DNA from: Pectobacterium carotovorum
Lineage (GTDB): Bacteria; Pseudomonadota; Gammaproteobacteria; Enterobacterales; Enterobacteriaceae
DNA: 64,000 nt
NCBI RefSeq assembly: GCF_033898505.1
Contig: NZ_JAXAFK010000001.1
Coordinates: forward strand, 1,612,001 to 1,676,000
Direction: 5' to 3'
The position numbers were made by a program, and so were the translations under genes. How positions within the stretch are numbered: the stretch's first letter is position 1; every line of letters starts with the position of its first letter. The notes below the pieces were generated by a model. The model was not told where the DNA came from, made no database searches, and worked only from the letters and a program-made list of their open reading frames with translations. Positions 57,894 to 64,000 of the stretch are shown piece after piece.

Positions 57894-59129
57894 ATGAAAT
57901 CCATTTATCAACAGATGACGCTCAAGACGCACATTATGGTTACCTTCGTGCTGCTGATGGTGGCCGTCATGGCGTTTGTGGTTGTAGCAGATCAACTCGA
58001 CTACGATGAACTGAGAGCCTATGTGATCTCAGAAAACCTGCGTAACGAGGTACTACCTCAGTTGGAAGTCGACATTGCCAAAGGCATCACTCCCACCCTA
58101 CCTGAAGGCAACCTGCTCTATGATGCGCAGGCCGCGCCTGATGTCCTGCGCCAGTATGCGCCGGGTTACCACCGCATGGAAAAGCCCGATGGCTGGCACC
58201 TGTTGGTGTTTGAACTTAACGATCGGCGTTACTACCTGTTGCAGGACGGCAAGAATTACGAGTATCTGGAGTACATGATTGACGGCTTTGCGCCGCTGGT
58301 TATCCTGCTGTGCATTCTGTGTGCGTTCTGGATTGGTCGACTGACGTCGGCACGCGTTACCGCCCCCATCACACGCTTGGCCGACGTCGTGCAGCGTAAG
58401 CAAAAACCCTTCCCCTTTCAGGATGCACGTGACGAAATCGGCGTGCTCGCGCGCGCATTTGCGCAACACAGCGATGAGCTGGAGCGGTTTCTACAGCGCG
58501 AACGATGCTTTGTGAGCGATGCCAGCCATGAATTGCGCACACCGCTGGCCATCATTGGTGGTGCGGCGGAAACCATCGTGCACCAATTACCTGCCGACAG
58601 TCATCTAATGCCAAGCGCTGAACGTATCGTGCGCACTACGCAGGAAATGCAACGCCAGTTGGCTTGCCTGTTGCTGCTCTCGCGGGATCCGCAAACCTTA
58701 CCGCTAACCGATGTGTCTCTGCATCCATTGTTCGAGGAATGCATCACGCGCTGCCAACCCTGGTTGGTGAAAAAACCAGTAACACTGACGCTGGATGTGC
58801 CGCAAAACACCCATCTGCACACCAATGCCGAATTGGCGCGCAGTGTGGTCTGGAACCTGCTGCGTAATGCCTGCCAATACACGGATGAAGGTGAAGTACG
58901 CATTGCACTGCATGGCACGACGTTGGTCATTTCTGACACCGGCCCGGGCCTGCCGCCCAGCATCGATCCGCAACAATTTCAGCGTTTTTTGCCTAGCGCA
59001 CATCAAAGCGGTGAGGGGCTTGGTTTATCCATCGTACAACGTATTGTGGAGCATCTGGATTGGCACATGACGGTCGAAAGCTCAGAAAAAGGTTGCCGCT
59101 TTACGCTGGAAATGTGCTGCGCGGCCTAG
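57894..59129 (+). CDS. Two-component sensor histidine kinase
   Basis: A 411-residue membrane kinase. TM1 (VTFVLLMVAVMAFVVVAD) and TM2 (APLVILLCILCAFWIGRL) flank a short periplasmic domain of about 95 residues (SENLRNEVLPQLEVDIAKG ... YYLLQDGKNYEYLEY). A HAMP segment leads to the H-box SDASHELRTPLAIIGG (His212) and an ATPase domain with VWNLLRNACQYTDEG, ISDTGPGLPPS and GEGLGLSIVQRIVEH. It should phosphorylate the response regulator upstream. ATG at 57894 is chosen over an upstream frame that overlaps the regulator. Confidence 0.92.
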   Translation: MKSIYQQMTLKTHIMVTFVLLMVAVMAFVVVADQLDYDELRAYVISENLRNEVLPQLEVDIAKGITPTLPEGNLLYDAQAAPDVLRQYAPGYHRMEKPDGWHLLVFELNDRRYYLLQDGKNYEYLEYMIDGFAPLVILLCILCAFWIGRLTSARVTAPITRLADVVQRKQKPFPFQDARDEIGVLARAFAQHSDELERFLQRERCFVSDASHELRTPLAIIGGAAETIVHQLPADSHLMPSAERIVRTTQEMQRQLACLLLLSRDPQTLPLTDVSLHPLFEECITRCQPWLVKKPVTLTLDVPQNTHLHTNAELARSVVWNLLRNACQYTDEGEVRIALHGTTLVISDTGPGLPPSIDPQQFQRFLPSAHQSGEGLGLSIVQRIVEHLDWHMTVESSEKGCRFTLEMCCAA

Positions 59130-59179
59130 CCAGAAATGGCGGTGTTTATCGTGCCACCGTCTTGATATCGAGCCAACGC

Positions 59180-59470
59180 TTAAAGCAGGTGACGTAAAAA
59201 TGCAGTTGCCAGCACGCTGATGATGACGACGGGCAATAGTGAAAACCGCATTGCGGCTAGCAGCGAAATGAGTAATGCCAACTGGTCAGCGAGTGCGGTT
59301 GTCGCAAAATGAGGCGCAATGACGGTGATCAACACGCATCCGGGAGCGGCCTCTATCACGGCTTTTAAACGTGGCCCCAGCTGTCTACCATGCAGCAGCG
59401 CATAACCCGCAATGCGTGTCAGATACGTCGTTATCGCCATCAACAGGATGGTCAGTAGAGTGAGGCTCAT
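59180..59470 (-). CDS. azlD: AzlD family branched-chain amino acid exporter subunit
   Basis: A 96-residue membrane protein with three or four helices: LTLLTILLMAITTYLTRIAGYALL and KAVIEAAPGCVLITVIAPHF are typical of AzlD. With AzlC it forms a two-component exporter of branched-chain amino acids. ATG at 59470 overlaps the azlC stop (ATGA); the longer frame lies inside azlC. Confidence 0.88.
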   Translation of the reverse strand: MSLTLLTILLMAITTYLTRIAGYALLHGRQLGPRLKAVIEAAPGCVLITVIAPHFATTALADQLALLISLLAAMRFSLLPVVIISVLATAFLRHLL

Positions 59471-60198
59471 GATGTTTTCCCGTTCATCAACAGTATCGTA
59501 AGAATGCCCGCTGCCGCGCCGACAGGAACATAAGCGGCACCAGGCACAATATGGTATGTTGTCGCAGCACAAACGAGGCTAACCAGCCACGGCAACGCGG
59601 GTAAAAGCCCCCTCCACATCCCTTTCAGCAGAACCAGAAAAACGGCCGGGAAAGCCATATCGAATCCCCATGTCGTCACATCACCGAGAATCGGCCCCAC
59701 AATGACGCCCACTCCTGTTGAAATCACCCAGGCCAGCCACAGCGAAGACGCCACACCGGCATAAAATCCCATGCTGAAGCCGGAAAGCCCTTGCTGGCGA
59801 CGCTTTGCTGCATCGGCGAGCCCCATCGCCCAACTTTCATCACACATAAAAAACAGCGCCAACAGAGCACGGCGCCGTGGAAGATGGGCAAGATAAGGCG
59901 CAAGCGATGCCCCCATGAGGAGATGGCGGCTGTTGACCAGCAGGCTGACGAGGACGATGGTCAACACATGCGGCGGCGATGTCCACAGTGACATTGCCGC
60001 GAACTCTGAACCGCCACCGAAATTCAGCCCTGTCATCAGCATCAGTTCCGAGACAGAGAATCCTTTCTGTGCGGCCTGCGTCCCCAGCAGCAGACCAAAC
60101 GGCACAAACCCGATCATCACAGGAACAGCGGCAAAAAGCCCTCTGCTGAATTCATGAGCACAGGATCCGGGAAACGAATGTGTAAAACAGCGAAGCAT
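59467..60198 (-). CDS. azlC: AzlC family branched-chain amino acid exporter
   Basis: A 243-residue membrane permease. RGLFAAVPVMIGFVPFGLLLGTQAAQKGFS and FGGGSEFAAMSLW are the AzlC/YgaZ signature, and LLVNSRHLLMGASLAPYL follows. With AzlD it exports branched-chain amino acids. A strong AAGGAGAATTT ribosome site precedes the ATG. A divergent Lrp-family gene 198 bp away probably controls it. Confidence 0.9.
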   Translation of the reverse strand: MLRCFTHSFPGSCAHEFSRGLFAAVPVMIGFVPFGLLLGTQAAQKGFSVSELMLMTGLNFGGGSEFAAMSLWTSPPHVLTIVLVSLLVNSRHLLMGASLAPYLAHLPRRRALLALFFMCDESWAMGLADAAKRRQQGLSGFSMGFYAGVASSLWLAWVISTGVGVIVGPILGDVTTWGFDMAFPAVFLVLLKGMWRGLLPALPWLVSLVCAATTYHIVPGAAYVPVGAAAGILTILLMNGKTS

Positions 60199-60396
60199 AA
60201 ATTCTCCTTTTTGAGAGGAGTATTATAAATTTCCGCTGTTGGAATTGGGGGGCGTATTAGTTAGTAAAATCAATGAAATTGGCATTGGATTTCACATTTT
60301 TATTATTTATTGAAATTCTTAACCAAGTGAGTTTTTCTGAATTTTGCAGCATACTGAATCATAAAAACCGCATCGGAATGATATCTGGTACTACGA

Positions 60397-60852
60397 ATGG
60401 ATGAAATTGATAGCCGTATTTTGCGTGAATTACAGAGAGATGGCCGGATCCCCAATAATATACTGGCTGACAAGGTAGGTTTATCGCCCTCGCCTTGCCT
60501 GCGGCGCGTCAAAAATCTTGAAGACAGCGGCGCCATCGATCGCTATGTGGCTATCCTGAACCCTCAGGCTGTGGGACTAAGTTTGACGCTTTTTGTTCGC
60601 ATCTGGCTGGAAAGTCAGGGGGAAGAAACGGTTGAGCATTTCTGCCGCGAGGTCGCGAGGCTCCCAGAAGTGGTTGAGTGCCACCTGATGGTCGGCGACT
60701 GCGACTTTATCCTGCGCGTCGTTGCCGCCGATCTCAATGCCTATCGACAATTTCAGATCAAACATCTGGCGCGCATCAAAGGGGTACAAAGCATCAAGAC
60801 TGAGCTCCCAATGCAAACCATTAAACAGACAACTGAACTCCCGGTCCGATAA
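60397..60852 (+). CDS. Lrp/AsnC family transcriptional regulator
   Basis: A 151-residue Lrp-family protein. HTH at about residues 4-55 (IDSRILRELQRDGRIPNNILADKVGLSPSPCLRRVKNLE), then a RAM ligand-binding domain (VVECHLMVGDCDFILRVVAADLNAYRQFQ). Such regulators sense amino acids and often control a divergent exporter, here azlCD. The start ATG is at 60397. Confidence 0.88.
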   Translation: MDEIDSRILRELQRDGRIPNNILADKVGLSPSPCLRRVKNLEDSGAIDRYVAILNPQAVGLSLTLFVRIWLESQGEETVEHFCREVARLPEVVECHLMVGDCDFILRVVAADLNAYRQFQIKHLARIKGVQSIKTELPMQTIKQTTELPVR

Positions 60853-60898
60853 AAGTACGGCGAGCGATACCAGAACAGGGAACGCTCGCGACTCTGAT

Positions 60899-61891
60899 TT
60901 ATACAGAAGACACGTTCTTACCCTGACCTGAAAACGCTGGCATGACATCCTCAATCAGTTCTTGCAAAACCTCTTTGCCGGGGCGCGTACTCGGCTTAAG
61001 GTTTAGCGTGATATGTGCAACTCCCACACTTTCCTGCTGTTTCCAGAACTCCATCAGGCTGTTACGCCCCGCCCGCATAAAGATATTGTTGAACAGACGC
61101 ATGGGTTCGTTCGGATTCTCACTCAAATCAAGGAAGTTCGCGTAGCCAAATGGATGCCATGTCTGCCCATCACCCAGCACTGCCAGTTCATTCACAATGT
61201 CGCCTGATTTTTTCGGATCGACGCCGTGCCAAATCCAGGCATCAGAGTGGTTGGCCAGCCATGACATATCCTGTCGGGCGCGGCCAATGGTTATCATTGG
61301 CAGACGAGGAGCCACTGGCTTTGGTACAAGATCGATACTACCGTCAAAATTGCCGTAATACGTCGTGGAACCAGAAGGGAAACGAGTTTCGGTCAGGAGA
61401 CGTACCATATCCCACGCCTCTCTAAAGCGATCGGCACGGTTAGTGAATTCGTAGCCAAAGGCGGGATATTCAACGGGGCGATCGCCGCTCGACATACCAA
61501 GAATCAGGCGTCCTTGCGATAAGCGATCCACACTCGCCGCTTGTTTGGCGATCAGGACGGGGTTCCGTAACGGGGAGACGATGCCTGCCGTACCCAGCGC
61601 GATATTTTTGGTCACGGCAGCAAGATAGCCGAGATTCACCATTGGATCGTAAATCTGCCCGACATCACCAAAGTTAGGATCGTAAAAAGGAACATCTCTC
61701 AGCCACAGCGCGGAAATACCGCCTTCATCAGCCATCTGCGCCAATTCACGATGATCATCCATATCCGGCATAGGCCCATCAGGATATCCCTTAAACGGCG
61801 CAATTAAACCAAACGTCAATTTTCCCGGCTGAAAGACACGTTTGAATGCAGTATGTTGCTGAAGGTGAGCTGGCAATATTAATTGGGTCAT
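60899..61891 (-). CDS. LLM-class flavin-dependent oxidoreductase
   Basis: A 330-residue luciferase-like monooxygenase-fold enzyme. LAQMADEGGISALWLRDVPFYDPNFGDVGQ, LAAVTKNIALGTAGIVSPLRNPVLIAKQAASVDRLSQGRLILGMSSGDRP is the TIM-barrel core. Such enzymes use FMN or F420; the substrate is unknown. ATG at 61891 (MTQLILPAHL) is preferred over an upstream frame because AGG precedes it. It lies downstream of the OYE-like gene, same strand, 200 bp apart with a terminator between. Confidence 0.85.
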   Translation of the reverse strand: MTQLILPAHLQQHTAFKRVFQPGKLTFGLIAPFKGYPDGPMPDMDDHRELAQMADEGGISALWLRDVPFYDPNFGDVGQIYDPMVNLGYLAAVTKNIALGTAGIVSPLRNPVLIAKQAASVDRLSQGRLILGMSSGDRPVEYPAFGYEFTNRADRFREAWDMVRLLTETRFPSGSTTYYGNFDGSIDLVPKPVAPRLPMITIGRARQDMSWLANHSDAWIWHGVDPKKSGDIVNELAVLGDGQTWHPFGYANFLDLSENPNEPMRLFNNIFMRAGRNSLMEFWKQQESVGVAHITLNLKPSTRPGKEVLQELIEDVMPAFSGQGKNVSSV

Positions 61892-62045
61892 AGAAATACC
61901 TGCTAAATCATTCAATAAAGTTTGTAGTAATACAATAAAGCAATTATTGGGGAATGTGCTTCCCTGGTGATGGGACGTATTTACTCGCTGAATATGTTGC
62001 TATTTCCCCAGTAAGAAATGCTAGATGAACGGCACACTCTCTGAT

Positions 62046-62079
62046 AAAAAAGCCCGCTTAATACAAGAGCGGGCTTTTA
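62046..62079 (-). terminator. Terminator after the OYE-like gene
   Basis: AAAAGCCCGCT and AGCGGGCTTTT form an 11-bp stem with a 9-base loop and a T run on the minus strand. It starts 14 bp after the stop. Confidence 0.9.
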
Positions 62080-62092
62080 TTCTAATTAGCAA

Positions 62093-63250
62093 TCAGAGAT
62101 ACGTTACATTATCAATCTGTCGAGCAGCATCATCCTTCAGTCCTGCTATTTCAAATCCAGGCATATCGCGGATAAATTCAAGGAACGGTGGTTTAATCCC
62201 TAAATCATCCAGATCGGCAATATGCAGTTGATAGCGAATCGCCTCTTCATGCCCGGAAATCACCTTCTCCACCCAATTAGGTTCAATAATGAGCTGGTGG
62301 CCCAGCGCAACGAAATCAATGTCCTGCTGCATCACTTCTTCAGCCTGTTCAGGCGTTCTGATATTGCCGACAGCAATAATCGGTTTGCTATAGCTTTCTT
62401 TTTTGAGCTGGGTAATGATCGGCGCGGTATTGTGTTTATCTCGCATCGATGAACGCCATACCGATCCCAGAGAAACATGGATGTAATCGATATCGGTTTG
62501 CTGTAGTTTTCCCACGAAATACTTCGTATCGTCCAGAGTGATTCCGGGTTCCTCAATCTCTTCCGGTGATAAACGATACCCTACGATAAACGAAGGTGAA
62601 GCATATTTATTTTTTACTTTCATCACTTCATCAATGACTGCCAGCGGGAGATGTAATCTTTTATCGAGGCTTCCGCCCCATTCATCAGTACGACGGTTGG
62701 AATGCGGAGAGACAAACTGCTGCAATAAATAAGTATTGGCGCCATGCAGCTCAATACCATCAAACCCTGCCTCAATTGCCCTTCTGGTCGTCTGTGCAAA
62801 ATCCTTGATTAAGCTGACAACTTCAGTTGCGCTGAGCTCGCGCGGCGTTTCAGCCCCATTTCGTGGTGCAGCGACGGCGCTTGCGCTAACCGGCTGCAAT
62901 CCTCGGGTGATAAATGAATTCGTCATTCTGCCTGCGCTAAAAACCTGCAGAATCGCTTTTGCCCCACGAGATTTAATCGCGTGAGCCAGTTTTGCCAGCC
63001 CAGGAATTTTGCTGTCATCTTCAACGCCTAATTGCCCTTCAAATCCTTTACCTTCTTTATTAATATAAGCAACCGGCGTAATAAATAACCCCACGCCTCC
63101 CGCACGTTGTTGCATATAATTAATTTCTTCCAATGTTACTGTGCCATCTTCAAAAGACATTTGTTCTGTCATTGGCGGAAGTACAACGCGATTTTTAATC
63201 ACAACGCCATTAGGAAGCGTAATAGGTTTAAGAAAACGATAGTCCTTCAT
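62093..63250 (-). CDS. NADH:flavin oxidoreductase, Old Yellow Enzyme family
   Basis: A 385-residue FMN enzyme. ITLPNGVVIKNRVVLPPMTEQMSF is the FMN-binding start. FDGIELHGANTYLLQQFVSPHSNRRTDEWGG holds the usual His-Gly-Ala-x-x-Tyr and Arg, and IAVGNIRTPEQAEEVMQQDIDFVALGHQLI the phosphate-binding end. The family reduces activated double bonds. ATG at 63250 is chosen behind GGAGAAAG; a longer frame exists. A LysR gene, same strand, lies upstream. Confidence 0.88.
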   Translation of the reverse strand: MKDYRFLKPITLPNGVVIKNRVVLPPMTEQMSFEDGTVTLEEINYMQQRAGGVGLFITPVAYINKEGKGFEGQLGVEDDSKIPGLAKLAHAIKSRGAKAILQVFSAGRMTNSFITRGLQPVSASAVAAPRNGAETPRELSATEVVSLIKDFAQTTRRAIEAGFDGIELHGANTYLLQQFVSPHSNRRTDEWGGSLDKRLHLPLAVIDEVMKVKNKYASPSFIVGYRLSPEEIEEPGITLDDTKYFVGKLQQTDIDYIHVSLGSVWRSSMRDKHNTAPIITQLKKESYSKPIIAVGNIRTPEQAEEVMQQDIDFVALGHQLIIEPNWVEKVISGHEEAIRYQLHIADLDDLGIKPPFLEFIRDMPGFEIAGLKDDAARQIDNVTYL

Positions 63251-63427
63251 TCTTTCTCCAAAATGATGAATATTACTCGACATGATTTTTTAGTTATTTT
63301 CATTCTAGAGGAAAGATTCGGGAATGTGCTTCCCATAACCAGGGAATGGCGGGAGCAAATAAGGCATCAATAGCATATATGGTATTGATGCCATAACATT
63401 CAAAAACAATAGCGGAGTAAATTTAAC

Positions 63428-64000
63428 TTACCTTTTCCATGGCACGCCGTTGTTTTGCCAATCCTCGGCAATCAGGTCCACAAATCCCCTGATTCTTGGC
63501 GACAGATGCCGTTTACTTGGGTAGATGATCCTTACTGGCTCAGGTTCCACCCGAAACTCGGTTAAAACAGCAACCAAGTCACCCGCTTCAAGCGCCCGAA
63601 AAGCAAGATAGTCGGGCAACTGAATAATGCCAAACCCCGAAATGGCGGAAGACAACATCGCTTCCGAACTATCAATGTCCATCCGGCCTGGACCGTCATA
63701 AATGAAATCCCCGGTTGGAGTCATATAGCGCCAGTTTCGGCGCTTCTCGGCGCTACGGAAGAAAATGGTGTCGTGCTGATTTAGCGTTTCCGGGGTTGTT
63801 GGCGTGCCGCGTCGGGCAAGGTATTCGGGTGATGCGCAGGTGACCATATGCTGTGTCGCGATCGTTCTTGTGAGTATGCGTGAATCGTCCCTCGGCTCCC
63901 CAATGCGAATAGCAATATCAAACCCCTCCTCAATAAGATCGACATAGCGATCGGTGAAAACAATATCCGCCCTCAGCTCCGGCCATTGCTTCAAAAAGCG
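63428..64000 (-). CDS. LysR family transcriptional regulator, C-terminal part (partial)
   Basis: The C-terminal substrate-binding domain of a LysR regulator; the N-terminal HTH lies beyond the right edge. VDLIEEGFDIAIRIGEPRDDSRILTRTI and HMVTCASPEYLARRGTPTTPETL are typical of the AaeR/DmlR-like group that often controls a nearby oxidoreductase. It is followed on the same strand by the OYE-like gene after 177 bp. Confidence 0.85.
   Translation of the reverse strand, partial: RFLKQWPELRADIVFTDRYVDLIEEGFDIAIRIGEPRDDSRILTRTIATQHMVTCASPEYLARRGTPTTPETLNQHDTIFFRSAEKRRNWRYMTPTGDFIYDGPGRMDIDSSEAMLSSAISGFGIIQLPDYLAFRALEAGDLVAVLTEFRVEPEPVRIIYPSKRHLSPRIRGFVDLIAEDWQNNGVPWKR

Overview
The window is chromosomal DNA from a soft-rot enterobacterium, most likely Pectobacterium or a close relative. 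The blocks ogt-fnr-uspE, pntAB-ydgH, hemA-prfA-prmC-sirB2-sirB1-kdsA and lolB-ispE-prs / ychH / pth-ychF follow enterobacterial order. The expansin, the srfABC locus and a glucosylglycerate-type synthase/phosphatase pair fit a plant-associated member of that group. No rRNA, tRNA, CRISPR array, intact insertion sequence or prophage was seen.

Positions 1-20,600 are mostly accessory and metabolic genes. In order they are: a compatible-solute pair (glycosyltransferase end, phosphatase), a DJ-1/AraC-type regulator, an MBL-fold hydrolase, pptA, yddG, the dat-ddc operon for 1,3-diaminopropane, a decayed arginase-like gene end, digH with a VF530-family gene, ydcF, two small NTF2-like genes, yjbD, an ArgP-like regulator, a chemoreceptor, a GNAT enzyme, a YbjJ-like MFS exporter with a TetR regulator and a perfect 18-bp palindrome, cytochrome b562, osmC and a secreted expansin.

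Positions 20,850-33,800 hold the most unusual content. srfABC is a tightly coupled operon of a bitopic membrane protein, a very large actin/Hsp70-fold ATPase-like protein and a large P-loop GTPase-like protein. It is followed by a roughly 0.9-kb AT-rich islet carrying one orphan beta-rich gene. Next is a five-gene overlapping operon (NTF2-like, SDR, FAD amine-oxidase-like, DUF1365, cyclopropane-fatty-acid-synthase-like) that looks like a lipid-modification pathway, and then sodC.

Positions 33,840-36,570 carry an orphan sugar-binding protein and a Gfo/Idh/MocA oxidoreductase. Positions 37,176-55,420 are core genome: DNA repair, anaerobic regulation, transhydrogenase, KDO and haem synthesis, translation release, lipoprotein sorting, isoprenoid and PRPP synthesis.

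Positions 55,640-64,000 return to accessory genes. A small unknown gene lies beside an eptA-like phosphoethanolamine transferase that carries both a large in-frame internal deletion and a C-terminal frameshift. This broken gene diverges from an intact OmpR-type two-component system. Then come azlCD with a divergent Lrp-type regulator, an LLM flavin-dependent oxidoreductase, an Old-Yellow-Enzyme-like oxidoreductase and the 3' part of a LysR regulator cut by the window end.
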